From Chondrosia reniformis (taxonomy: Eukaryota > Porifera > Demospongiae > Chondrillida > Chondrillidae): a stretch of DNA of 64,000 nucleotides. Under the pieces are notes generated by a model. That model was not told the origin of the DNA and made no database searches. It worked only from the letters and a program-made list of their open reading frames with translations. The stretch covers positions 6,511,901 through 6,575,900 of the forward strand of contig OX359196.1 of the NCBI GenBank assembly GCA_947172415.1, read 5' to 3'. The translations under genes were made by a program, and so were the position numbers. This document shows, piece after piece, positions 50,895 to 63,137 of this stretch; the stretch's first letter is position 1, and each line of letters opens with the position of its first letter.

Positions 50895-51225
50895 TTTATC
50901 GATCACTAAGGGAAAGATGGAGATTATGTCATAGTTGGTAACTGTCGTAGGATATCACGATCATATCTGCCATGGCTGAAGTGTTTCTGAATCAATAGGA
51001 AATATGGTCGTTAATTATAATCATTTTTTCTGTTGTTGCTATATATTAAATATACGATTCGATTCGATGGACGAGTTAATTCGTTGGAAATGGCGTCCTC
51101 AATGGTGTAGGGATGCGTGCATGGCTGTACTATACGAAGAGTGGATTTTCCAGAAACAGCTGTCTGGCCCATGCATGGGGGAAGAGGAGAAGATAAAACT
51201 CTTGTATCCCCTCACCGAAGCCCTC
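50895..51225. other. Upstream region of the SLC36-like gene
   Basis: No gene recognised. Bases 51146-51225 are a fragment of the dispersed repeat (CCAGAAACAGCTGTCTGG, AAACTCTTGTATCCC) that runs directly into the first satellite-block companion segment. Confidence 0.5.
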
Positions 51226-51806
51226 ACCACCGTTTTCTTTGGACAAAACTTCATATAAATAGAAGCGAAAAACCTTATATAGTAGGCCTACCTGGACACA
51301 TCTCTATGGTGGTTGGGGTTCCCATAGAGGTTGGTAGCGCTTAGACTCTGAAGCTGTCTCCTAATCGGTTGGTGCCATAGAGACGTGTTCACCAATAATC
51401 CGGATTTCGCGGGGGGGTTCCACGTAATGTGGGATTGGTATCTGATATCTTTAAGGATTCATATGAGTCGGCCATATCGAGAAGAGCTGGTTCTTCTCAC
51501 GCAAGTGACACCCAATGCTCAACTCGGCAGTAATTTGCTTCGGCAGATTCGATAAGTTGAACGTTATCAACGATCCCGGCCTATGAGCGTCGTGGATGGT
51601 AGCGTTCGGTATGGTCCAACTTTTTTTCTTTGGAGTTTCGTTGGCTGTCGATTGACGAAATTTCACTTTAACGAGATCCATATAAAATATATGGATAGAT
51701 AGTACTTCAATAACAATTAAGTACTACAAAGTGCATATCCCTATGTATAAAAAATTGGAAAGTATTCGAGATTTTCAGATATAGTATGGAATTTTTGTCT
51801 ATTATA
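51226..51806. repeat. Companion segment of the satellite block, copy 0 (left part)
   Basis: Begins ACCACCGTTTTCTTTGGACA and matches the later copies at 54604, 58606 and 61935. It includes GGACACATCTCTATGGTGG, GTAGCGCTTAGACTCTGAAG and the palindrome-like CCATATAAAATATATGG. It is interrupted at 51806 by a retrotransposon and resumes at 52697-52797. Confidence 0.85.
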
Positions 51807-52696
51807 ATATAATTATTCATTTCTTGTTTCAATATACGTATATAATTATATCAAACTAATAATAAATAATAACAAATGTTCAAACAATATGGTTCTTTTA
51901 CTGTACATGTTCTAATTGAAATTGAAATTAAGAATTTAAAACATTGTCAATGTGATTGTCCTTGATTGTGCCCAGTACGGCAGCCGCATTGCCCCTCTGC
52001 ATGGCAACCGAGATCCTCTGGAAGAGGAATTGGAGGGAACATGGCTCTCCTGTTTCTGCCTTGAGGCGGTGTCCAAGTTCGCGGAGAAAATGCAGGGCCT
52101 CCGGACCACAGACTCCTGCAGTTTCTATGGCCACTGGAACGAAGTGGTGACTATAGCTTCCAGCTCAGCGTACTTCGAACGCTTCCTCTGTTCCGCCTGA
52201 GCTGCTACAGCGCCTGCTTCTCTGGTCGCCATTGAGATGTGGGAGGGGGCATAGGTGTCGGGACAGGTTACGTCCCACACCAAGACCCGGCCCGTCTTCC
52301 ACGGCATGACTGTGGCTCCATCGGGTCGTTTCCCGTCCGATCGACAGATGCTGTTTGGTTCCAAGTGAGATGGCACCCCTGCAGATGTTAGTGATCTCTT
52401 AACAATATCATTGATGGCAGCATGGCGGGGGTGTCTGCCCTGGCTCCTGCGGCAACTTAGCCCATGGAGGCCCCGGTGGTCCACTTGTGCTTGGCAATGC
52501 AGGCACACATGTGGATGACACAGTGTGACCCCTAAGCGGAGACCCAAGGCCACCCGGACCACCTCCCTGTCCATGCGCAGGCCCAACGATGATACAGGAA
52601 GGGCCTGCAGCCAAGCTCCCGACTCCTTTGCGCGAGCAGCAAGCAGGCGCGCCCGTGCGGGTGCATCCGTATGCATATAATCCGTGTGCATATAAT
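51807..52696 (-). mobile_element. 5'-truncated non-LTR retrotransposon insertion with ATTATA target duplication
   Basis: Flanked by ATTATA at 51801-51806 and 52697-52702. The sister copy near 62480 has a single ATTATA at the same place, i.e. the empty site. Coding remains are on the minus strand, followed by an AT-rich 3' stretch (51807-51927). No reverse-transcriptase motifs are inside, so only the 3' end was inserted. Confidence 0.8.
51928..52691 (-). pseudogene. C-terminal part of a non-LTR retrotransposon polyprotein, frameshifted
   Basis: Two overlapping open frames (52125-52691 and 51928-52134) are joined only by a frameshift near 52145. The first holds a CCHC-like finger (HVCLHCQAQVDHRGLHGLSC) and a likely PD-(D/E)XK endonuclease core (KRPDGATVMP, then GRVLVWDVT), the arrangement of R2-like elements with a restriction-like endonuclease. 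The second frame continues with GVCGPEALHFLRELGHRL. Base composition is much richer in GC than the surroundings. A decayed copy, not a host gene. Confidence 0.75.
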
Positions 52697-52797
52697 ATTA
52701 TACCTTCTAACGGTCGGCCATATATAGTATTATGCAATTTTCTCTAACAAAACAGTACATTAACTGTAATTCTGTAACTCTATCAAATGGCGAGATA

Positions 52798-53174
52798 CAG
52801 GCCTGCCAACCTGAATTTTCCAAAAACCTTGAGACCCAGTAGGCCATAGGAAGCCAATATTAAATTTGCCTCGTCAACCATACATTTGCATTTCCAGCAT
52901 ATTATTTTGTATATGTTTATATGGCTAAGTGCCTGTACTTAACCTGCATATATTGTGCAAAATGCAAGGTTGACGTCATCTAGAGATTACATCATACTTA
53001 CAGTCGCAGCTAATCCACGGAATGGGGATAGACTACACTTTTTAACATGCAGAAAAAATCTGTGGCTGCTTGAGTACCCAAAATCCGTGAGTTTGAGTAC
53101 CTACACCGTGAGAGAGTGAGATTTCGACTGAAACCGTGAGACTCACGGAAAATCCGGGAGAGTTGGCAGGCCTG
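52798..53174. mobile_element. hAT-like non-autonomous element with 13-bp inverted ends
   Basis: Ends CAGGCCTGCCAAC and GTTGGCAGGCCTG are perfect inverted repeats. GAGATA is duplicated at 52792-52797 and 53175-53180, and the sister copy near 62574 has it once, as GAGATATGAAG. Length 377 bp, no coding capacity. CAGG-type ends suit hAT elements, though the visible duplication is 6 bp rather than the usual 8. Confidence 0.85.
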
Positions 53175-54185
53175 GAGATATGAAGCTAAATCTTTGTGTC
53201 AGCATTCACAGACATCTATAGAGCATGTCCAATGGGTTTTGAAATTTTGATGAAACTTAAAATTTGCCATATCTCTCACCATACATTAACTTTGTATACC
53301 AGAATTAAATGTACATTGAGGGCTGTAAAAATATCAAAATTAAAGATATGAAGCTAACACTTTGTGTCAGCATTCACAGACATCTATAGAACATGTCCAA
53401 AGAGGTTTTGAAATTTTGATGGAACTCAAAATTTGCCATATCTCTCTCCATACATTAACTTTGTATATCAGAATTTAATGTACATTGAGGGCTGTGACAA
53501 TATCAAAAGTAAAGATATGAAGCTGTGACTTGGTGTAAGCATTCACAGACATCTATTAAGCATGATGATGGGGGTGCTGGTGGTCTGGAGCTAAAGCAGA
53601 AGATTCAAGATCAAGCTATTATGGGATGTCCCAAGTTCAAGCCCAGGCCATGGCAGCAATTTTTCAGTGACAGCACCCCCTTGACAACAAACATTAATTG
53701 CTCACTGAACAAACTGATTATTGCTGACTGATTTACTGTATGTTGTGTTTATATTGTTATGTTAATGTTGTTTGTACTATTGTGGGTGCCTGGAAGAGTA
53801 GCCTCTTGGCTAAAGGCTTCCCACATTAAATAAGATTCCTAATTCCTAATGATTAAAGAGTTTTTGAAATTTTGATGGAAATTAAAATTTGCCCTGTCTC
53901 TCACCAGACATTAACTTTGTATACCAGAATTTAATGTACATTGAGGGCTGTAAAAATATCAAATTAAAGATATGAAGTTAACACTTTGTGTCAGCATTCA
54001 CAGACATCTATAGAACATGTCCAAAGAGTTTTTGAAATTTTGATGGAACTCAAAATTTGCCCTATTTCTCACCATACATTAACTTTGTATACCAAAATTT
54101 AATGTACATTGAGGGCTGTCACTCTATCAAATGGAGAAATATGAAGCTAAATCTTTGTGTCAGCATTCACAGACATCTAATGAAA
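53175..54185. repeat. 169-bp satellite, block 1 (interrupted)
   Basis: Several monomers with landmarks GATATGAAGCT, TCAGCATTCACAGACATCTA, CTCTCACCATACATTAACTT and AATGTACATTGAGGGCTGT. Broken at about 53565-53854 by a retroelement-like insertion. Confidence 0.9.
53565..53854 (+). mobile_element. Retroelement 3'-end insertion inside a satellite monomer
   Basis: A sequence of about 290 bp interrupts a monomer between GACATCTATTAAGCATG and AAAGAGTTTTTGAAATTTT. It holds a short open frame ending LNKLIIAD and ends in ATTCCTAATTCCTAATG, a short-repeat tail typical of non-LTR elements. The family is not identified. Confidence 0.6.
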
Positions 54186-55219
54186 CCGGCCTAGTTGAAA
54201 TATCGATCATAGACATTAATATCGTCCAGGCGATAAATATCGGACCTCTCACTATATCTAGTTTTCTGTATCATGAAAAGTCGCTCTCCTCCCTCCACCA
54301 AGACACATACTGGCTTTTATCCATTTGCCACAGTTATGAGATGTATTGGAAATACTGCGTATGCGTGTAAAATTGTTGGGAACGATTCACTGGTCTGGAA
54401 TTAAAGTGGAATAATTTGACGATTTCTCGAAAATAATTGGGATCAGAAAAGTCGTTCTCCTCGGCCCATCAAGACACTTACTGGTTTTTCTCCGCTTTCC
54501 CCAGTTTTCAGATGAACCACTAATACTGCCTATGTCTTTAAATTTGCTTGGAACAATTCACTGATCTGGAAATAACGAGAAATTTGTAAAAAAATGCCCC
54601 AACCACAACCGTTTTCTTTGGACAAAACTTCATATAAATAGAAGCGAAAAACCTTATATAGTAGGCCTACCTGGACACATCTCTATGGTGGTTGCGGTTC
54701 CCATAGAGGTTGGTAGCGCTTAGACTCTGAAGCTGTCTCCTAATCGGTTGGTGCCATAGAGACGTGCTCACCAATAATCCGGATTTCGGGGGGGTTCCAC
54801 GTAATGTGGGATTGGCATCTGATATCTTAGGATTCATATGAGTCGGCCATATCGAGAAGAACTGGTTCTTCTCACGCAAGTGACACCCAAAGCTCAACTC
54901 GGCAGAGCGTTACCACCGATCCCGGCCTCAGAGCGTCGTGGATGGTAGCGTTCGGTATGGTCCAACTTTTTTTCTTTGGAGTTTCGTTGGCTGTCGATTG
55001 GCGAAATTTCACTTTAACGAGATCCATATATTATATATGGATAGATAGTACTTCGATAACAATCAATTACTACACAGTGCATATCCCAATGTATAATAAA
55101 ATTTAGAAACTATTCTAGATTTTCGGATATAGTATCGAATTTGTCTTGATTTTATACCTTCTATCGGTCGCCATATATAGTATTACGCAATTTTCTCTAA
55201 CAATACAGTACTGTAACTC
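54186..55219. repeat. Companion segment of the higher-order repeat, copy 1
   Basis: Starts near GGCCTAGTTGAAATATCGAT and runs to CTAACAATACAGTACTGTAA. It is nearly identical to 58187-59221 and 61516-62560. The short open frame at 54667-54897 is present unchanged in the other copies, but I see no sign it is a gene. Confidence 0.92.
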
Positions 55220-57800
55220 TACCAAAACTAAAGATATGAAGCTAACACTTTGTGTCAGCATTCACAGACATCTATACAGCATGTCCAAAGAGGTTTTGAA
55301 ATTTTGATGAAACTTAAAAATTTGCCCTATCTCTCACCATACATTAACTTCGTATACCGGAATGTAATGTACATTGCAGGCTGTAACTCTATCAAATGGA
55401 GAGATATGAAGCTAAAACTTCGTGTCAGCATTCACAGACATCTATACAGCATGTCCAAAGAGGTTTTGAAATTTTGATGAAACTTAAAAATTTGCCCTAT
55501 CTCTCACCATACATTAACTTAGTGTACCAGAATATAATGTACATTGAGGGCTGTAACTCTAACAAAAGTGCAGATATGAAGCTGTGACTTTGTGTCAGCA
55601 TTCACAGACATCTATAGAACCTGTCCAATGAGTTTTTAAAATTTTGATGGAAATTAAAATTTGCCCTATCTCTCACCATACATTAACTTTGTGTACCAGA
55701 ATATAATGTACATTGAGGGCTGTAACTCTAACAAAGGTGCAGATATGAAGCTGTGACTTTGTGTCAGCATTCACAGACATCTATAGAACCTGTCCAATGA
55801 GTTTTTAAAATTTTGATGGAAATTAAAATTTGCCCTATCTCTCACCATACATTAACTTAGTGTACCAGAATATAATGTACATTGAGGGCTGTAACTCTAA
55901 CAAAGGTGCAGATATGAAGCTGTAACTTTGTGTCAGCATTCACAGACATCTATAGAAGATGTCCAATGAGTTATTAAAATTTTGATGGAAATTAAAATTT
56001 GCCCTATCTCTCACCATACATTAACTTTGTGTACCAGAATATAATTACATTGAGGGCTGTAACTCTAACAAAGGTGCAGATATGAAGCTGTAACTTTGTG
56101 TCAGCATTCACAGACATCTATAGAACCTGTCCAATGAGTTTTTAAAATTTTGATGGAAATTAAAATTTGCCTTATCTCTCACCATACATTAACTTTGTAT
56201 AACAGAATATAATGTACATTGAAGGCTGTAACTCTAACAAAAGTGCAGATATGAAGCTGTGACTTTGTGTCAGCATTCACAGACATCTATAGAACCTGTC
56301 CAATGAGTTTTTAAAATTTTGATGGAAATTAAAATTTGCCTTATCTCTCACCATACATTAACTTTGTATACCAGAATATAATGTACATTGAAGGCTGTAA
56401 CTCTAACAAAAGTGCAGATATGAAGCTGTGACTTTGTGTCAGCATTCACAGACATCTATAGAACCTGTCCAATGAGTTTTTAAAATTTTGATGGAAATTA
56501 AAATTTGCCCTATCTCTCACCATACATTAACTTTGTATAACAGAATATAATGTACATTGAAGGCTGTAACTCTAACAAAAGTGCAGATATGAAGCTGTGA
56601 CTTTGTGTCAGCATTCACAGACATCTATAGAACCTGTCCAATGAGTTTTTAAAATTTTGATGGAAATTAAAATTTGCCCTATCTCTCACCATACATTAAC
56701 TTTGTATACCAGAATATAATGTACATTGAAGGCTGTAACTCTAACAAAAGTGCAGATATGAAGCTGTGACTTTGTGTCAGCATTCACAGACATCTATAGA
56801 ACCTGTCCAATGAGTTTTTAAAATTTTGATGGAAATTAAAATTTGCCCTATCTCTCACCATACATTAACTTTGTGTACCAGAATATAATTACATTGAGGG
56901 CTGTAACTCTAACAAAGGTGCAGATATGAAGCTGTAACTTTGTGTCAGCATTCACAGACATCTATAGAACCTGTCCAATGAGTTTTTAAAATTTTGATGG
57001 AAATTAAAATTTGCCCTATCTCTCACCATACATTAACTTTGTGTACCAGAATATAATTACATTGAGGGCTGTAACTCTAACAAAGGTGCAGATATGAAGC
57101 TGTAACTTTGTGTCAGCATTCACAGACATCTATAGAACCTGTCCAATGAGTTTTTAAAATTTTGATGGAAATTAAAATTTGCCCTATCTCTCACCATACA
57201 TTAACTTTGTGTACCAGAATATAATGTACATTGAGGGCTGTAACTCTAACAAAGGTGCAGATGAGAAGCTGTAACTTTGTGTCAGCATTCACAGACATCT
57301 ATAGAACCTGTCCAATGAGTTTTTAAAATTTTGATGGAAATTAAAATTTGCCCTATCTCTCACCATACATTAACTTTGTGTACCAGAATATAATTACATT
57401 GAGGGCTGTAACTCTAACAAAAGTGCAGATATGAAGCTGTGACTTTGTGTCAGCATTCACAGACATCTATAGAAGATGTCCAATGAGTTTTTAAAATTTT
57501 GATGGAAATTAAAATTTGCCCTATCTCTCACCATACATTAACTTTGTGTAACAGAATATAATGTACATTGAGGTCTGTAACTCTAACAAAAGTGCAGATG
57601 AGAAGCTGTAACTTTGTGTCAGCATTCACAGACATCTATAGAACCTGTCCAATGAGTTTTTAAAATTTTGATGGAAATTTAAATTTGCCCTATCTCTCAT
57701 CATACATTAACTTTGAATACCAAAATTTAATGTACATTGAGGGCTGTCACTCTATCAAATGGAGAGATGTGAAGCTAATACTTGATGCCAGCATTCACAG
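55220..57800. repeat. 169-bp satellite, block 2 (about 15 monomers)
   Basis: Spacing of GATATGAAGC at 55573, 55742 and 55911 gives a 169-bp period; a few monomers lose one or two bases (ATAATTACATTG in place of ATAATGTACATTG). All are in one orientation. Confidence 0.95.
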
Positions 57801-58186
57801 ACATGTATGAAACATTTCCAAAGAGTTTTAGAAGTTTCAATTTATGTTCATATTTGCCCTATCTCTCACCATACATATGAGTATATCCTACAATATAGTG
57901 AACTCTTGTCAATTATTTTGTGTACGTGGCATGCAAGGTTCAGTTAACTCTATTTTGCATGTTCATATTATTTATTTTGTCTTGTTGTAAGTGCTGCATG
58001 GGGCCAATCCGTGCCCTAGTGCCAATGGGCACGGTGCACTCTAATAATATTGATTGATTGATATAGTATTGGAGCTACAATTGCTTTCAAAGCATTATTT
58101 AGCCTAGAAATAAGAATCTATTTTTATCGGTACATTATTCTCTCAATTCTAAAATTTAAGTTAGGAATTGAGTAATTCATACGGCC
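57801..58186. repeat. Higher-order repeat spacer with retroelement-like hairpin tail
   Basis: Ends the satellite run and contains CCGTGCCC-TAGTGCCAAT-GGGCACGG, an 8-bp stem with 10-nt loop, followed by TAATAATATTGATTGATTGAT. The same sequence is at 61130-61515, so it belongs to the repeated unit. The hairpin plus short-repeat tail looks like the 3' end of an old non-LTR element. Confidence 0.7.
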
Positions 58187-59221
58187 CGGCCTAGTTGCAA
58201 TATCGATCATAGACATTAATATCGTAGAGGCGATAAATATCAGTCTACTCGCAATATCTCTAATTTTCAGCATCAAGAAAAGTCGCTTTTCTCCCTCCAT
58301 CAAGATACATACTGGCTTTTATCCATTTGCCACAGTTATGAGATGTATTGGAAATACTGCGTATGCGTGTAAAATTGTTGGGAACGATTCACTGGTCTGG
58401 AATTAAAGTGGAATAATTTGACGATTTCTCGAAAATAATTGGGATCAGAAAAGTCGTTCTCCTCGGCCCATCAAGACACTTACTGGTTTTTCTCCGCTTT
58501 CCCCAGTTTTCAGATGAACCACTAATACTGCCTATGTCTTTAAATTTGCTTGGAACAATTCACTGATCTGGAAATAACGAGAAATTTGTAAAAAAATGCC
58601 CCAACCACAACCGTTTTCTTTGGACAAAACTTCATATAAATAGAAGCGAAAAACCTTATATAGTAGGCCTACCTGGACACATCTCTATGGTGGTTGCGGT
58701 TCCCATAGAGGTTGGTAGCGCTTAGACTCTGAAGCTGTCTCCTAATCGGTTGGTGCCATAGAGACGTGCTCACCAATAATCCGGATTTCGGGGGGGTTCC
58801 ACGTAATGTGGGATTGGCATCTGATATCTTAGGATTCATATGAGTCGGCCATATCGAGAAGAACTGGTTCTTCTCACGCAAGTGACACCCAAAGCTCAAC
58901 TCGGCAGAGCGTTACCACCGATCCCGGCCTCAGAGCGTCGTGGATGGTAGCGTTCGGTATGGTCCAACTTTTTTTCTTTGGAGTTTCGTTGGCTGTCGAT
59001 TGGCGAAATTTCACTTTAACGAGATCCATATATTATATATGGATAGATAGTACTTCGATAACAATCAATTACTACACAGTGCATATCCCAATGTATAATA
59101 AAATTTAGAAACTATTCTAGATTTTCGGATATAGTATCGAATTTGTCTTGATTTTATACCTTCTATCGGTCGCCATATATAGTATTACGCAATTTTCTCT
59201 AACAATACAGTACTGTAACTC
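58187..59221. repeat. Companion segment of the higher-order repeat, copy 2
   Basis: Almost identical to copy 1, offset 4002 bp (for example, the short frame at 54667-54897 recurs at 58669-58899). Confidence 0.94.
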
Positions 59222-61129
59222 TACCAAAACTAAAGATATGAAGCTAACACTTTGTGTCAGCATTCACAGACATCTATACAGCATGTCCAAAGAGGTTTTG
59301 AAATTTTGATGAAACTTAAAAATTTGCCCTATCTCTCACCATACATTAACTTCGTATACCGGAATGTAATGTACATTGCAGGCTGTAACTCTATCAAATG
59401 GAGAGATATGAAGCTAAAACTTCGTGTCAGCATTCACAGACATCTATACAGCATGTCCAAAGAGGTTTTGAAATTTTGATGAAACTTAAAAATTTGCCCT
59501 ATCTCTCACCATACATTAACTTTGTGTACCAGAATATAATGTACATTGAGGGCTGTAACTCTAACAAAAGTGCAGATATGAAGCTGTAACTTTGTGTCAG
59601 CATTCACAGACATCTATAGAACCTGTCTAATGAGTTTTTAAAATTTTGATGGAAATTAAAATTTGCCCTATCTCTCACCATACATTAACTTTGTGTACCA
59701 GAATATAATGTACATTGAGGGCTGTAACTCTAACAAAGGTGCAGATATGAAGCTGTAACTTTGTGTCAGCATTCACAGACATCTATAGAAGATGTCCAAT
59801 GAGTTTTTAAAATTTTGATGGAAAGTAAAATTTGCCCTATCTCTCACCATACATTAACTTTGTATAACAGAATATAATGTACATTGAAGGCTGTAACTCT
59901 AACAAAAGTGCAGATCTGAAGCTGTGACTTTGTGTCAGCATTCACAGACATCTATAGAACCTGTCCAATGAGTTTTTAAAATTTTGATGGAAATTAAAAT
60001 TTGCCTTATCTCTCACCATACATTAACTTTGTATACCAGAATATAATGTACATTGAAGGCTGTAACTCTAACAAAAGTGCAGATCTGAAGCTGTGACTTT
60101 GTGTCAGCATTCACAGACATCTATAGAACCTGTCCAATGAGTTTTTAAAATTTTGATGGAAATTAAAATTTGCCCTATCTCTCACCATACATTAACTTTG
60201 TGTACCAGAATATAATTACATTGAGGGCTGTAACTCTAACAAAGGTGCAGATATGAAGCTGTAACTTTGTGTCAGCATTCACAGACATCTATAGAACCTG
60301 TCCAATGAGTTTTTAAAATTTTGATGGAAATTAAAATTTGCCTTATCTCTCACCATACATTAACTTTGTGAACCAGAATATAATGTACATTGAGGGCTGG
60401 AACTCTAACAAAAGTGCAGATATGAAGCTGTAACTTTGTGTCAGCATTCACAGACATCTATAGAACCTGTCCAATGAGTTTTTAAAATTTTGATGGAAAT
60501 TAAAATTTGCCCTATCTCTCACCATACATTAACTTTGTGAACCAGAATATAATGTACATTGAGGGCTGGAACTCTAACAAAAGTGCAGATATGAAGCTGT
60601 AACTTTGTGTCAGCATTCACAGACATCTATAGAAGATGTCCAATGAGTTTTTAAAATTTTGATGGAAATTAAAATTTGCCCTATCTCTCACCATACATTA
60701 ACTTTGTGAACCAGAATATAATGTACATTGAGGGCTGGAACTCTAACAAAAGTGCAGATATGAAGCTGTGACTTTGTGTCAGCATTCACAGACATCTATA
60801 GAAGATGTCCAATGAGTTTTTAAAATTTTGATGGAAATTAAAATTTGCCCTATCTCTCACCATACATTAATTTTGTGTAACAGAATATAATGTACATTGA
60901 GGTCTGTAACTCTAACAAAAGTGCAGATGAGAAGCTGTAACTTTGTGTCAGCATTCACAGACATCTATAGAACCTGTCCAATGAGTTTTTAAAATTTTGA
61001 TGGAAATTTAAATTTGCCCTATCTCTCATCATACATTAACTTTGAATACCAAAATTTAATGTACATTGAGGGCTGTCACTCTATCAAATGGAGAGATGTG
61101 AAGCTAATACTTGATGCCAGCATTTACAG
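59222..61129. repeat. 169-bp satellite, block 3 (about 11 monomers)
   Basis: Same monomer and orientation as block 2, but four monomers fewer. Shared variants (CAGATGAGAAGC, GAAGATGTCC) recur in the same order at the right ends of both blocks. Confidence 0.95.
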
Positions 61130-61515
61130 ACATGTATGAAACATTTCCAAAGAGTTTTAGAAGTTTCAATTTATGTTCATATTTGCCCTATCTCTCACCA
61201 TACATATGAGTATATCCTACAATATAGTGAACTCTTGTCAATTATTTTGTGTACGTGGCATGCAAGGTTCAGTTAACTCTATTTTGCATGTTCATATTAT
61301 TTATTTTGTCTTGTTGTAAGTGCTGCATGGGGCCAATCCGTGCCCTAGTGCCAATGGGCACGGTGCACTCTAATAATATTGATTGATTGATATAGTATTG
61401 GAGCTACAATTGCTTTCAAAGCATTATTTAGCCTAGAAATAAGAATCTATTTTTATCGGTACATTATTCTCTCAATTCTAAAATTTAAGTTAGGAATTGA
61501 GTAATTCATACGGCC
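61130..61515. repeat. Higher-order repeat spacer, second copy
   Basis: Near-identical to 57801-58186, including the CCGTGCCC/GGGCACGG hairpin and the ATTGATTGAT tail. Confidence 0.9.
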
Positions 61516-62560
61516 CGGCCTAGTTGCAATATCGATCATAGACATTAATATCGTAGAGGCGATAAATATCAGTCTACTCGCAATATCTCTAATTTTCAGC
61601 ATCAAGAAAAGTCGCTTTTCTCCCTCCATCAAGATACATACTGGCTTTTATCCATTTGCCACAGTTATGAGATGTATTGGAAATACTGCGTATGCGTGTA
61701 AAATTGTTGGGAACGATTCACTGGTCTGGAATTAAAGTGGAATAATTTGACGATTTCTCGAAAATAATTGGGATCAGAAAAGTCGTTCTCCTCGGCCCAT
61801 CAAGACACTTACTGGTTTTTCTCCGCTTTCCCCAGTTTTCAGATGAACCACTAATACTGCCTATGTCTTTAAATTTGCTTGGAACAATTCACTGATCTGG
61901 AAATAACGAGAAATTTGTAAAAAAATGCCCCAACCACAACCGTTTTCTTTGGACAAAACTTCATATAAATAGAAGCGAAAAACCTTATATAGTAGGCCTA
62001 CCTGGACACATCTCTATGGTGGTTGCGGTTCCCATAGAGGTTGGTAGCGCTTAGACTCTGAAGCTGTCTCCTAATCGGTTGGTGCCATAGAGACGTGCTC
62101 ACCAATAATCCGGATTTCGGGGGGGTTCCACGTAATGTGGGATTGGCATCTGATATCTTAGGATTCATATGAGTCGGCCATATCGAGAAGAACTGGTTCT
62201 TCTCACGCAAGTGACACCCAAAGCTCAACTCGGCAGAGCGTTACCACCGATCCCGGCCTCAGAGCGTCGTGGATGGTAGCGTTCGGTATGGTCCAACTTT
62301 TTTTCTTTGGAGTTTCGTTGGCTGTCGATTGACGAAATTTCACTTTCACGAGATCCATATAAAATATATGGATAGATAGTACTTCAATAACAATCAAGTA
62401 CTACACAGTGCATATCCCTATGTATAAAAAATTGGAAAGTATTCTAGATTTTCAGATATAGTATGGAATTTTTGTCTTTATTATACCTTCTAACGGTCGG
62501 CCATATATAGTATTACGCAATTTTCTCTAACAAAACAGTACATTAACTGTAGTTCTGTAA
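61516..62560. repeat. Companion segment of the higher-order repeat, copy 3
   Basis: Offset 3329 bp from copy 2. Its right part (from about 62330) is closer to copy 0: TTGACGAAATTTCACTTTC and the AACGGTCGGCCATATATAG variant. It preserves the empty sites of both the retrotransposon and the hAT-like element found in copy 0. Confidence 0.92.
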
Positions 62561-63118
62561 CTCTATCAAAGGGCGAGATATGAAGCTAAATCTTTGTGTC
62601 AGCATTCACAGACACCTATAGAGCATGTCTAATGAGTTTTTGTAATTTTGATGAAACTTAAAATTTACCATATCTCTCACCATACATTAACTTTGTGTAC
62701 CAGAATTTAATGTACATTGAGGGCTGTAACAATATCAAATGGAGAGATATGAAGCTAACACTTTGTGTCAGCATTGACAGACATCTATAGAACATGTCCA
62801 ATGAGTCTTAGAAATTTTGATGGAACTCAAAATTTGCCCTATCTCTCACCATACATTAACTTTGTGTACCAGAATTTAATGTACATTGAGGGCTGTAACA
62901 ACATCAAAAGTAAAGATATGAAGCTGTGACTTTGTGTCAGCATTGAAAGACATCTATAGAACATGTCCAATGAGTTTTTGAAATTTTGATGGAACTGTAC
63001 TGTGTAACTCTATCAAACACCAAGATGTGAATTCGAAGGTAATACTTGATGTCAGCATTCCCAGACATGTATGAAACATTTCCATAGTGTTTTTGAAATT
63101 TTAATTTATGCTCATGTG
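62561..63118. repeat. 169-bp satellite, block 4 (diverged edge)
   Basis: About three monomers, then a decayed partial one (ATGTGAATTCGAAGGTAATA). The variants resemble block 1 rather than blocks 2 and 3. Confidence 0.88.
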
Positions 63119-63137
63119 TAGAAAGTAGATATAACCC

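Noticed and set aside
51451-51681. 76-codon frames in the companion segment (also 54667, 58669, 61998)
   Set aside because: Short; recurs only because the segment is repeated; no known motif.
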